Position numbers and translations under genes: made by a program
In this document: positions 48,604 through 56,674 of the stretch, one piece after another
Layout: every line of letters starts with the position of its first letter
Position numbering within the stretch: the first letter of the stretch is position 1
The notes under the pieces: model-generated
Databases searched by the model: none
The model's input: only the letters and a program-made list of their open reading frames with translations
What the model was told of the DNA's origin: nothing
Assembly: GCA_035535995.1 (NCBI GenBank)
Contig: DATLOZ010000009.1
Location: 248,001-312,000 of the forward strand
Length of the DNA: 64,000 nt
Direction of reading: 5' to 3'
Source: JANYCO01 sp035535995
GTDB taxonomy: Bacteria; Bacteroidota; Bacteroidia; Cytophagales; Cytophagaceae

Positions 48604-48855
48604 ACCTTGATTTTCAGGATTAGAAGATTTACATGATTTTTATTTCCAGAATTTATTCGTCGTTGTCATTCAGGAGGAACCCTGTGGTTAGAAATTCCGG
48701 CTCTTCACTTTACAATGCACTAGTAGAAACCCAAGAAAAGAAACTATTAAACGTTAGTGCAGAATCTGCACAAGGTTCTTACTGAATGACAACCCTATTA
48801 TCATCTTGCAAATAAAAATCAAGCAAATCTTCTAATCCTGAAAATTAAGGTTCAG
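48600..48855. mobile_element. 256-bp palindromic (MITE-like) element
   Basis: Terminal arms are long and nearly complementary: CTGAACCTTGATTTTCAGGA... from 48600 and its counterpart ending ...TCCTGAAAATTAAGGTTCAG at 48855, extending about 48 nt with few mismatches. A second inner pair, GTTGTCATTCAG (48663-48674) and CTGAATGACAAC (48782-48793), is perfect. No ORF is inside. A non-autonomous mobile element or large palindromic repeat fits. Confidence 0.75.
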
Positions 48856-48874
48856 ACAAACAGCAGCCAAAACT

Positions 48875-48922
48875 AAAACATTCCCTCGATCAGTCTTAAC
48901 GATTGACCTTAGGAATGTTTTT
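48875..48922 (+). terminator. Candidate terminator after the sulfatase 6 transcript
   Basis: AAAACATTCC (48875-48884) pairs with GGAATGTTTT (48912-48921), followed by T; the 27-nt loop is long. It would end transcription beyond the palindromic element. Confidence 0.55.
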
Positions 48923-49318
48923 AGTATGTTTACACCTTATAAATTGGTCTATCGAGAAAGTAGAAATAAGTCTGTAGAGTCCACCACACACAGGCTTAAT
49001 CTACTTATCTCAATAGGTATCTTAATACAAATTTTTTTTTATTGGGGAACCACCCTACATCGTGCATGTAGCCCTCGCTACCAAAATCAACGGTGGTGGT
49101 AATTGATTCAGGAAACAATTTATGATACAAATATAGTAGTTGATTTGACGAAACAAAAATATTCTATATTAAATTTATAGACTTAATGTAAAATAATTTT
49201 AAGTTATTAACAATAAGACTTTTATACAAATACATGGAAAGATAAATATTATTTTTAACCCTATTAAAGTCTTTTACGTTGTAACAGTGTTATTCCTTTC
49301 CTCATTCATTGCTATTCT
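48923..49318. other. Intergenic region, no supported gene
   Basis: AT-rich stretch upstream of the TPM gene. It contains a small hairpin (CTACAT/ATGTAG, 49058-49074) flanked by CCACC and GGTGG, which might be a structured RNA, and a 58-codon ORF judged spurious. No clear promoter was found. Confidence 0.4.
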
Positions 49319-50770
49319 ATGAAAACTGCTAAATCAATTATCCTTTTGAACATCCTGTTCTGGATGTTTTGCTGCCCGCCATTGATCGCTGACCTTCCTG
49401 AAAAGATCTATACTCCTGAAACCGTTCCCAATCCTACAGGTCCGGGTGGCGGCTATGTGAGCAATCCGGAAAATATTTTGACCTCCGACGAAGTAGCTGC
49501 GCTCAACAGCGCAATCAGAGAGATCAACGACAGCACTACAGCGCAGGTCGGCATCGCAGTGATCAACTCGATCGGGGATGTAGCACCGGAAGATTTTGCT
49601 TACAATCTTTTCCAGCAATGGGGCATCGGACAAAAAGATAAGAACAACGGATTGCTGATCCTTATTATAAAAGATCAGCACAAATGGCAAATCAAAACAG
49701 GATATGGATTGGAAAGTATACTGCCTGATGCGCTCTGCAAAAGGATCGGTGAGAACAGTATGGTTCCTTATTTTAAAAATGGAGAATATGGGAATGGTCT
49801 TTTAGCAGCATTGGAAGAGATCCGCAAAGTATTGGAAAACCCTGCCTACGCAGAGGAGATACGCTCGGATCAAACAGAAGAGACAAGCTATAGCACTCAA
49901 GCAGAAGAACCCAGCTACGGCATGGTCTGGGTCTTTGTAATAGGCGCTATTCTCACTACGATTTATACAGGCATAAAGGTTAGTAAAAAAGCTATTTCGG
50001 ATACTATTTCCTTCCCTGTTTTTTTCTTCTGCATTTTTTTCACGATCGCTTATTTCTTTCTTACAACCGTTTTTGATGTCACTAGCTTACTCAAACCCAG
50101 CAATGCCCTGATCGCATTTTATGTAGGGATTAGCCTGATGGTATTGGCGATTCGCCTTCTGCAGAATAAAGATTGGAACAATAAACAAGAAGATGCTCTG
50201 CTCAAATACCATTCCATGAAAAAAGAACATCGTCCATGGCTACTTGCATTATTGCTGTTTCCCTTGACTTTTGTTTTTTATTTTAGCTGGTATATTTATT
50301 GGTTGATCAAACAAAAAATCCGCTTTGCACCAAGAACAGGAAAGATCACCGGAAAACCTCTGCGAAGACTTTCCGAATCGGAGGATGACCACTACCTGAA
50401 AAAAGAACAACTCACCGAAGAGCATATCAACTCTATTGATTACGATGTTTGGGTGAGCGACGATTTGCAAGACGTGGAGATCTTAGAATATGTGAATCAT
50501 TTTTCCGGCTATTCACGCTGTCCGGACTGCCAGCGCAGAACTCATTATTCACAAAACCGCGTGATCTCGGAAGCTACGTATAGCAGCAGCGGTTCCGGGG
50601 TGCGCACTTATCGTTGTAAAAATTGTTCGTTCTTTAAAGAAGAATTCTATACCATTCCTCGCAAACAACGAAGCAGCAGTTCGGGAGGAGGAGGTTCCTC
50701 CGGCGGCGGAGGCGGCAGTTCATTCGGAGGCGGCTCTTCTGGCGGTGGCGGTGCTGGCGGTGGATGGTAG
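49319..50770 (+). CDS. TPM-domain membrane protein with zinc-binding motif and Gly-rich tail
   Basis: 483 aa. Signal peptide about 1-25. A TPM (YgcG-like) domain, about 45-165: 'LTSDEVAALNSAIREINDST', 'APEDFAYNLFQQWGIGQKDK', 'NNGLLILIIKDQHKWQIKTG'. Then three to four transmembrane helices (about 205-330). A cytoplasmic region follows with two Cys pairs, C-P-D-C ('RCPDCQRRTHYSQN') and C-x-x-C ('YRCKNCSFF'), resembling a zinc ribbon. The protein ends in a low-complexity Gly/Ser tail ('SGGGGSSGGGGG'). TPM proteins are linked to membrane-protein quality control or phosphatase activity; the function of this combination is unknown. Confidence 0.8.
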   Translation: MKTAKSIILLNILFWMFCCPPLIADLPEKIYTPETVPNPTGPGGGYVSNPENILTSDEVAALNSAIREINDSTTAQVGIAVINSIGDVAPEDFAYNLFQQWGIGQKDKNNGLLILIIKDQHKWQIKTGYGLESILPDALCKRIGENSMVPYFKNGEYGNGLLAALEEIRKVLENPAYAEEIRSDQTEETSYSTQAEEPSYGMVWVFVIGAILTTIYTGIKVSKKAISDTISFPVFFFCIFFTIAYFFLTTVFDVTSLLKPSNALIAFYVGISLMVLAIRLLQNKDWNNKQEDALLKYHSMKKEHRPWLLALLLFPLTFVFYFSWYIYWLIKQKIRFAPRTGKITGKPLRRLSESEDDHYLKKEQLTEEHINSIDYDVWVSDDLQDVEILEYVNHFSGYSRCPDCQRRTHYSQNRVISEATYSSSGSGVRTYRCKNCSFFKEEFYTIPRKQRSSSSGGGGSSGGGGGSSFGGGSSGGGGAGGGW

Positions 50771-50773
50771 AAT

Positions 50774-50813
50774 ACAGCAAGAGTAGTCAGATTTTTCTGG
50801 CTACTCTTGCTGT
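50774..50813. terminator. Bidirectional terminator between TPM and M48 genes
   Basis: ACAGCAAGAGTAG (50774-50786) pairs perfectly with CTACTCTTGCTGT (50801-50813), extended inward by T-G, C-G, A-T and G-C pairs to a 17-bp stem with ATTTTT in the loop. It serves two converging genes. Confidence 0.85.
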
Positions 50814-50847
50814 TGCTCTTGCTGACCTGGTGTTAAAATAATATCGT

Positions 50848-51642
50848 TTATGGCAGCGAATTTTTAAAATCGTTATAATTAAATCCGCTTGGACTCGTAT
50901 TGCAGCCTATGCTTGCCGCTTTGTCGTTGATCGCTTGAATCCTGTTGTCCGGATTTGGATGTGTGCTTAAAAATTCGGGCGTGTTTCCTGAACTACCGGA
51001 GGCTGTAAGTTTTTCAAAAAATCCTGCTGCACCATTGCATTGGTAAGGAGTAGCGGAAAGATAAATTACCGAATATTCATCTGCCTCTGCTTCGTTCTTA
51101 CGGCTGTATTTCAATTCCAATAAATTGGTAGCAAGCGAAGCAAGTGCATTTTGATTTTTCCCTAATACAATTGCCACCAATGTTTGAATGCCGTATTGCT
51201 CTGTCATCGCATCTGTGCTATGTCTGCGGTCGGCGTGTGCCATTTCGTGGCCCATTACACCTGCGAGCTCGTCTTCCGTATCAAGATATTTAATGATGCC
51301 TGAATACACGTAGATGTAGCCGCCTGGCGTGCAGAAGGCATTCAGCGTGGTGTCGCTGCGAATGATCTTTACATCCCAGACAAAATCATCCTTGTGATTT
51401 AATTTTCCTGAGTTCAGAATTCTATCCCTGATAGCTCTCAGATACGTGTAGGATTGCGGATAATCGGCTTCGCTCAGGATTGGATAAGTAGCAGGATCGG
51501 CAGCGATCTGCTGAGATACCTGCAAGCCAAGTTTTTTATCGTCGTCGATCGAAAAGATATTGACGCCGCCGTCTTTATTTTTACAGGAATTAAATCCTAC
51601 GAAAATCAGTAGTAGGAATGCGAAATGGTAGATGGGTTTCAT
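50848..51642 (-). CDS. M48-family metalloprotease lipoprotein
   Basis: 264 aa. Lipobox 'LLIFVGFNSCKNKDGG' (Cys20) tethers it to an envelope membrane. Zinc site His132-E-M-A-His136 in 'AGVMGHEMAHADRRHS', with the third ligand probably in 'YSRKNEAEADEYSVIYL'. It resembles BepA/LoiP-like periplasmic proteases involved in outer-membrane protein quality control, without the TPR domain of BepA. The 'STHPNPDNRIQAIND' C-terminal motif is a family hallmark. It converges on the TPM gene. Confidence 0.92.
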   Translation of the reverse strand: MKPIYHFAFLLLIFVGFNSCKNKDGGVNIFSIDDDKKLGLQVSQQIAADPATYPILSEADYPQSYTYLRAIRDRILNSGKLNHKDDFVWDVKIIRSDTTLNAFCTPGGYIYVYSGIIKYLDTEDELAGVMGHEMAHADRRHSTDAMTEQYGIQTLVAIVLGKNQNALASLATNLLELKYSRKNEAEADEYSVIYLSATPYQCNGAAGFFEKLTASGSSGNTPEFLSTHPNPDNRIQAINDKAASIGCNTSPSGFNYNDFKNSLP

Positions 51643-51714
51643 AAAAATGTTAGTTGTAATGTTATAGATAACAAAAAAGGAAAAACATAGTTCAGCTATT
51701 TTTCAAAAACTAAC

Positions 51715-51742
51715 CCTATAAGGTTTTTAAAAACCTTATAGG
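51715..51742. repeat. Palindrome of the ACCTATAAGGTTTT family, copy 2
   Basis: CCTATAAGGTTTTT and its exact complement AAAAACCTTATAGG form a 28-bp perfect palindrome, 14 nt past the stop of the Ldh-type gene (on its strand). It may help end that transcript. Confidence 0.7.
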
Positions 51743-51755
51743 TATTATGATCTAA

Positions 51756-52820
51756 TTAAAATTTTACTTCAAATTTCTTGCTCAACTCTTCCAGGTCTTT
51801 TACTACGGGCGGAAGCAGAGGAATCCCCTTTTCCATTCTTTCTTTTTCCATTTCTCTTTCCGGGTCTCCGGGGATGATCACTTGTTCTCCTTCTACTGCT
51901 TTCGCAGAACGGAAACGGCCGATCCAATTGTCCATATGATGCAGGAAGTCTTCCGCCGGGCGGAATGCATCTACACGCATGGCGCCGAAGAAATGGCCGA
52001 TGCCTTCTCCTACCGGGTTTTCCGGAAGTGGAAGGAAATTAACAAACGGCGGAACCCAAGGCCCGTAATTGGCGCCAGATAATACTGCCGAGAAAATATC
52101 TACGATTGAACCAAGGCAATACCCTTTGTGACTGCTGTGTTCACGGTCGCCTCCCAGTGGAAGCAAGGCACCTCCTTGTTTCAATTCATTTGCGTTGGGG
52201 GTTTGTTTTCCTTCTTTATCCTGGATCCAACCCAGCGGCGCATCGAGGCCTTTGCGCTGAAGGATCTCCAGCTTGCCGTTGGCAGCAGTGGTGGTAGCGA
52301 AGTCGGCTACAAAAGCCGGTTGTTTATTTGCCGGAATGGCTACAGCAATCGGATTCGTACCAAGCAATCTTTCCAATGAGAACGTAGGCGCCACGAGTGG
52401 ACTGGCATTGGTCATGGAAAGACCGATCATATTATTTTTCAGCGCCATCATTGCATGATAGCCTGCAATTCCGTAGTGGTTGGAATTTTTTACCGATACC
52501 CATCCGGTACCAACATTCGTAGATTTTTCGATCGCGATCTGCATGGCTTTGGGAGCCACTACCAGGCCGAGGCCGCTGTCTCCGTTTACCACGGCAGTGC
52601 TTGGCGTTTCGTGAACTATCCTTACGTTAGGCTTCGCGTTGATCCTTCCGGTTTCCCACAATCTCACATAACCCACAAGACGCGCTATCCCATGCGAGTC
52701 TACTCCTCTCAGGTCTGCGGATAGCAGCACCGTTGTAGCCAGGTCGGCATCTTCTTCTGAACAACCTATTTTTGTAAAGATTTCTTTCGTAAAAGAAAAA
52801 AGCGTTTGGTACGAATACAT
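51756..52820 (-). CDS. Ldh-family (malate/L-lactate/ureidoglycolate) dehydrogenase
   Basis: 354 aa. NAD(P)-dependent 2-hydroxyacid dehydrogenase of the YlbC/ComC/AllD fold, unrelated to classical lactate dehydrogenase. Signatures: 'LRGVDSHGIARLVGYVRLWE' (the catalytic His in D-S-H-G), 'VVNGDSGLGLVVAPKAMQIA', 'SNHYGIAGYHAMMALKNNMI', 'GTNPIAVAIPANKQPAFVAD', and 'SSHKGYCLGSIVDIFSAVLS'. It reduces 2-oxoacids such as oxaloacetate or pyruvate analogues; the substrate is not deducible. Possible -7 box TATTTTTG at 52855-52848. Confidence 0.9.
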   Translation of the reverse strand: MYSYQTLFSFTKEIFTKIGCSEEDADLATTVLLSADLRGVDSHGIARLVGYVRLWETGRINAKPNVRIVHETPSTAVVNGDSGLGLVVAPKAMQIAIEKSTNVGTGWVSVKNSNHYGIAGYHAMMALKNNMIGLSMTNASPLVAPTFSLERLLGTNPIAVAIPANKQPAFVADFATTTAANGKLEILQRKGLDAPLGWIQDKEGKQTPNANELKQGGALLPLGGDREHSSHKGYCLGSIVDIFSAVLSGANYGPWVPPFVNFLPLPENPVGEGIGHFFGAMRVDAFRPAEDFLHHMDNWIGRFRSAKAVEGEQVIIPGDPEREMEKERMEKGIPLLPPVVKDLEELSKKFEVKF

Positions 52821-52864
52821 TCTTTTTTTAGTAATTTTTTATCGGGACAAAAATAGTTAAAAAA

Positions 52865-52919
52865 TTATGAGTTATAAATGATTGGATTAATTCAACATTC
52901 ATAACTCATAACTTTTTTA
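52865..52919 (-). terminator. Terminator of the YwqK-like gene
   Basis: A 16-bp stem with one mismatch: TTATGAGTTATAAATG (52865-52880) with CATTCATAACTCATAA (52896-52911). On the minus strand it follows the stop at 52917 and is succeeded by a T-rich run; T7 at 52913-52919 also gives plus-strand potential. Confidence 0.65.
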
Positions 52920-53882
52920 TTTCTTCTTCTTCAATGCCTTTTTAATAGGATCTTTTTCTACTTTCTTGCTATTAGGATCTTGCTTTTCTCCATTGATCAC
53001 GATCAGATTTCCTTTGGCATCCCATTCTTTCATCACTATTGGATCTTTTACTTCCCATTGGTCTTTCGGGTATTGTACCTCCCGCTTGCGTTTATTTTTA
53101 TCAGGAAAATATTCGATCCACAAGCCTGTCTTTTTTCCTTCGGAAAAATATCCTTTGATCAACAACTGTCCGTTTTCAAGAAAGAAATAGTATTCACCTG
53201 TTTTCTCTCCATATTCAGAAGGCACCACTTCTTTTACTTTTTTGCGATCAAAATCGTAGTAGGTAATTTGTGCTTCTCTCTGGAAGCCATGATAGTATTT
53301 GGCTTTCCCTGTCAGGATCGGCTGCAGGTTTTCTTCCCGGCTGTATTTGGGCAGCGGCGGCTCCCACCATTTTTTTTCCCATTTATATTTTTCCCATCGC
53401 CCATGTTTGGCTCCTACATAAAAAATGCCCGTTTCCATCATACGTCCTGCAATATACTTGGTGTAAGGACCATGAAGAATTTTATATTTCTCCATCTTAG
53501 CCAGCTCTTCTTTGTGCACCTTCACTACCTTTCCTTTCATCATGTCCCAAACATAAATATCATTGATGTAGCTGGAAGGTTCTTCATTTTTTTTCAGCAC
53601 ATAAAACAACTCTACCGTTTGTTTTTCCTCCATGCCTTCGTGAGTATATCCTTTCCTGGTTTTTTTACCATAGAAAAGATTTTTCTTCATTTTTTTCTTT
53701 TTCTTCTTCCGTTTAAACTTCAGCGTGCTATCTGCGTCGAAACTAATATCGGGAACGGTATCACGGATCAGTGAACCTCCGTAGGGGAGCATTGGTTTTT
53801 CCTCCGGCACTTGGGCATGAAGCATGCCGCCTAAGAGTAAAAACAATAAGAAAAACGTAACGTACCGAAGACTGAATTTCAT
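52917..53882 (-). CDS. Exported YwqK/MORN-like repeat protein
   Basis: 321 aa. Signal peptide 1-23 (ending MLHAQ). Strongly basic (KKKKKKMKKN near 55-65). Repeated MORN-variant motifs as in YwqK antitoxin-like proteins: 'ILHGPYTKYIAGRMMETGIF', 'YVGAKHGRWEKYKWEKKW', 'LENGQLLIKGYFSEGKKTGL', 'WIEYFPDKNKRKREVQYPKD'. Such repeats form beta-hairpin arrays, often on cell envelopes, with no known activity. A hairpin lies immediately before its ATG. No toxin partner is adjacent. Confidence 0.78.
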   Translation of the reverse strand: MKFSLRYVTFFLLFLLLGGMLHAQVPEEKPMLPYGGSLIRDTVPDISFDADSTLKFKRKKKKKKMKKNLFYGKKTRKGYTHEGMEEKQTVELFYVLKKNEEPSSYINDIYVWDMMKGKVVKVHKEELAKMEKYKILHGPYTKYIAGRMMETGIFYVGAKHGRWEKYKWEKKWWEPPLPKYSREENLQPILTGKAKYYHGFQREAQITYYDFDRKKVKEVVPSEYGEKTGEYYFFLENGQLLIKGYFSEGKKTGLWIEYFPDKNKRKREVQYPKDQWEVKDPIVMKEWDAKGNLIVINGEKQDPNSKKVEKDPIKKALKKKK

Positions 53883-53889
53883 AATTAAA

Positions 53890-53923
53890 AGCCGTAGCCA
53901 CTGTATTTGCAGTAGCTACGGCT
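53890..53923 (-). promoter_or_regulatory. Hairpin next to the YwqK-like start codon
   Basis: AGCCGTAGC (53890-53898) pairs with GCTACGGCT (53915-53923), plus an inner ACTG/CAGT. On the minus strand it ends 8 nt before the ATG at 53882 and is followed by TTTT. It may terminate upstream transcription or block the ribosome-binding region. Confidence 0.55.
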
Positions 53924-53967
53924 AATTTATAACTTATTTTTTAAATAATTATTGTCTATAACAGAAC

Positions 53968-54134
53968 CGTCATTGCGAGGAGTTCCCGACGATAGTCGGG
54001 AGCGACGAAGCAATCTGTCGCTACGCAGCCCTTGTTAATTTGAAATCGGTGATTTAAATAACGGGCTCAGCTTCGTAGCTAACAGATTGCTTCGTCATTC
54101 TCCGCCGGTTGGCGGATCATTCCTCGCAATGACG
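53968..54134. repeat. 167-bp palindromic repeat (CGTCATTGCGAGGA ends)
   Basis: Terminal CGTCATTGCGAGGA (53968-53981) and TCCTCGCAATGACG (54121-54134) are exact complements, as are GACGAAGCAATCTGT (54004-54018) and ACAGATTGCTTCGTC (54082-54096). Each arm carries its own small hairpin (CCCGAC-GATA-GTCGGG and TCCGCC-GGTT-GGCGGA). This is a recognisable bacterial interspersed repeat, sitting 8 nt past the htpG stop. Confidence 0.85.
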
Positions 54135-54142
54135 TAGAGATA

Positions 54143-55963
54143 TTAGTTCACACTAATCTCCACACTTCTGCGAATGAAATCGGTAAGGTCTTTCCCCGTC
54201 AGCATGCCTTGCGACAATAGCGCCAGATCGTATACCTGTTTCGCTATTTTTTTGCGGTCTTCTTCCGAAGATTCGTTCAGGATCTTCTGCGTCACCGGGT
54301 GATTGCTATTCACTACTACGTTGTACATTTCAGGCATTGCACCCATGAAATTCATACCTCCGCCTGCGGCCGACATGTCTTTCATACGACGCATAAACTC
54401 CGGAAGCATAATGGAAACCGGAAGTTCCTCTACTGAAAGCGGTTCCAGGCTCACGGTCATATTTTTGTTGGCGATCGCGCTTTCAAAAACTTCCTTCACC
54501 TGCTTTTGCTGGTCTTCCGACAGCACGCTTTCAAGCTTGATATCTTTGTCAATAATTTTCTCGATCGTTTCGGAGTCTACACGTTTGAGGGAGAATTTTT
54601 CCTGTTTACGTTCCAGCATTCCGATAAAATGAGGGTCGATCACGGAAGCCATTTCCAACACATCGTATCCTTTGTTTTCCGCGGAGCGGATGTAAACATC
54701 CTGCTTGCCTTTGTCTGTAGTATAAAGCGCTACAATGGCTTCGGTTTTATCGGTTTGATTGGCTTTGATATGCTCTTTGTATTTCTCAATGGTAAAGCTT
54801 TCGCCTTTGGTATTTTTCAGAAGGCAAAAATCTTTTGCTTTTTCATAAAACTTATCATCGCTCAGCATTCCATATTTTACAAACACATTGATATCATCCC
54901 ATTTTTCTTCAAAACCTTTAGGATCGTTGTTGTAAAGCTCGGACAGCTTATCGGCTACTTTTTTGGTGATGTGCGCGTTGATCTTTTTTACATTTGAATC
55001 TGCCTGCAAAAAGCTTCTCGAAACGTTGAGCGGAATATCCGGCGAATCGAGCACGCCGTGCATGAGCATCAAAAATTCCGGCACTACATCTTTTACTTCA
55101 TCGGTAATAAATACCTGACGCGAGTAGAGTTGAATTTTATTTTTCTGAACTTCAAAATCGGTTTTTAGTTTAGGAAAATATAAAATACCCGTCAGGTTGA
55201 ACGGATAGTCTACGTTCAAATGGATCCAGAACAAAGGCTCTTCGCTGAATGGATAAAGCTCTTTGTAGAAATTTTTATAATCCTCGTCTTTAAGTTCGGA
55301 AGGTGACTTCGTCCACAGCGGCGTGGTATTGTTGATCACCTTTCCATCAAACTCGATCTCTACCGGAAGGAATTTGCAATATTTTTCAAGAATATTTTCC
55401 AGCCTGTATTTTTCTAAAAATTCGGTGGAATCATCTGCAATATGAAGAATGATATCGGTTCCTCTTTCCGTCTTAGTGCCTGGAGTAATTTCGAACTCCG
55501 TGCTGCCATCGCAGATCCAGCGGGCAGGCTGGGCGCCATCCTGGTAGGAAAGCGTATTAATTTCTACCTGGGAAGAAACCATAAACGCAGAATAAAAACC
55601 CAGACCAAAATGGCCGATGATCTGTTTCTCATCGCCTTTGTCTTTATATTTTTCTATAAACTCAGTAGCGCCCGAAAAAGCGATCTGGTTGATATATTTT
55701 TTGATCTCGTCTGCCGTCATCCCGATTCCCTGGTCGCTGATGGTGATCGTTTTGGCAGTTTCATCGATCGATACGGTTACTTTGGGATTGCCTACTTCTC
55801 CTTTGTACTCGCCAAAGGAAGCCAGCTTTTTCAGTTTCTGAGTGGCGTCTACGGCATTGGACACTAGCTCCCGAAGGAAAATTTCATGGTCCGAATAGAG
55901 AAATTTCTTGATAATGGGAAAAATATTCTCTGTGTGGATTGAAATGGTGCCTTTTTCTTGCAT
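54143..55963 (-). CDS. htpG: Hsp90 chaperone HtpG
   Basis: 606 aa from the ATG at 55963; an ATG at 56017 would add 18 unlikely residues. ATP-dependent cytosolic chaperone. GHKL ATPase motifs: 'FLRELVSNAVDATQKLKKLA' (catalytic Glu and Asn), 'ITISDQGIGMTADEIKKYIN', 'IGHFGLGFYSAFMVS'. Middle domain 'PLFWIHLNVDYPFNLTGILY', 'LYSRQVFITDEVKDVVPEFL', 'GVLDSPDIPLNVSRSFLQAD'. C-terminal dimerisation region 'GGMNFMGAMPEMYNVVVNSN'. Stand-alone gene. Confidence 0.95.
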   Translation of the reverse strand: MQEKGTISIHTENIFPIIKKFLYSDHEIFLRELVSNAVDATQKLKKLASFGEYKGEVGNPKVTVSIDETAKTITISDQGIGMTADEIKKYINQIAFSGATEFIEKYKDKGDEKQIIGHFGLGFYSAFMVSSQVEINTLSYQDGAQPARWICDGSTEFEITPGTKTERGTDIILHIADDSTEFLEKYRLENILEKYCKFLPVEIEFDGKVINNTTPLWTKSPSELKDEDYKNFYKELYPFSEEPLFWIHLNVDYPFNLTGILYFPKLKTDFEVQKNKIQLYSRQVFITDEVKDVVPEFLMLMHGVLDSPDIPLNVSRSFLQADSNVKKINAHITKKVADKLSELYNNDPKGFEEKWDDINVFVKYGMLSDDKFYEKAKDFCLLKNTKGESFTIEKYKEHIKANQTDKTEAIVALYTTDKGKQDVYIRSAENKGYDVLEMASVIDPHFIGMLERKQEKFSLKRVDSETIEKIIDKDIKLESVLSEDQQKQVKEVFESAIANKNMTVSLEPLSVEELPVSIMLPEFMRRMKDMSAAGGGMNFMGAMPEMYNVVVNSNHPVTQKILNESSEEDRKKIAKQVYDLALLSQGMLTGKDLTDFIRRSVEISVN

Positions 55964-56044
55964 AACTATAGTTCGGTTTAATCGGTTTAAATGAATAATG
56001 TAATGGGGGAAAAACAAATACTATTCCAGCCATAATAGACCTGA

Positions 56045-56052
56045 CAAAGTTA
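56045..56052 (-). promoter_or_regulatory. Candidate -7 element of htpG
   Basis: TAACTTTG on the minus strand, an exact TAnnTTTG, about 80 nt upstream of the htpG start. No clear -33 TTG was found at the usual distance. Confidence 0.4.
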
Positions 56053-56106
56053 CAGTTTATTATCCGAAGGGTTTAAGTCTGCACTAAATTTTTACTTTAA
56101 TATTCA

Positions 56107-56583
56107 CTACTTTACAAACGTTTCCAACTGCTGTGCATTAATACCTACCAATCTCCACTCCGGATCAATCGCGGCGTTGAATTTTTTATAGAAATTAATA
56201 GCAGGTTCATTCCAGTCGAGTACCAGCCAGTTCATGCCGCTGCATTTGTGCTTGTGTGCATGTCTTGCGGTGGCTTCAAACAATTTAGTACCGATCCCTT
56301 TGCCACGAAACGATTCCGTAACCAGGATATCTTCCAGGTACAGCCGTTTGCCTTTCCAGGTAGAATAGCGATAGTAAAAGATAGAGATCCCTACCAACAC
56401 ATGATCGGCTTCTGCTACAATGAGCCCGTACAAAGGTTCCTCGCCAAAGGCATCTTCCGTGAGCTGCTCTACGGACGTTTCTACCTGGTCAAGCGCTTTT
56501 TCATAGATCGCCAATTCTTTGATCAGCTCAAATACCTGCGGTATATCTTCTGGCTTGCCGGGACGGATTGTGAGAGTGTGCAT
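56107..56583 (-). CDS. GNAT-family N-acetyltransferase (SSAT-like)
   Basis: 158 aa. Acetyl-CoA-dependent acetyltransferase fold: 'LTIRPGKPEDIPQVFELIKE' at the N-terminus, the acetyl-CoA loop 'VTESFRGKGIGTKLFEATAR' (R-G-x-G-x-G/T), and 'CSGMNWLVLDWNEPAINFYK' with the Y-K-K end. Overall organisation ('LYGLIVAEADHVLVGISIFY', 'YSTWKGKRLYLEDILV') resembles diamine/spermidine N1-acetyltransferases. The acceptor could be a polyamine or another amine. Confidence 0.88.
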   Translation of the reverse strand: MHTLTIRPGKPEDIPQVFELIKELAIYEKALDQVETSVEQLTEDAFGEEPLYGLIVAEADHVLVGISIFYYRYSTWKGKRLYLEDILVTESFRGKGIGTKLFEATARHAHKHKCSGMNWLVLDWNEPAINFYKKFNAAIDPEWRLVGINAQQLETFVK

Positions 56584-56610
56584 ATTAAATTTACGATTTA
56601 TAGTTTAGGA

Positions 56611-56671
56611 GATGCCAGATGCCGGATAATGTTCACTTACATTTTTATCTGGCATCTGGTATCCGGCATCC
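56611..56671. repeat. GATGCCAGATGCCGG-type inverted repeat
   Basis: GATGCCAGATGCCGGATAA on the left and TTATCTGGCATCTGG followed by TATCCGGCATCC on the right fill most of the gap between the GNAT and DUF1295 genes. It shares its core with 20698-20714. Confidence 0.65.
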
Positions 56672-56674
56672 TTT

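Noticed and set aside
48926..49102. 58-codon plus-strand ORF (MFTPYKLVYRES...) in the gap before the TPM gene
   Set aside because: It has no recognisable domain, an odd tail (RYQNQRWW), no promoter or operon partner, and overlaps a hairpin; it looks like chance.
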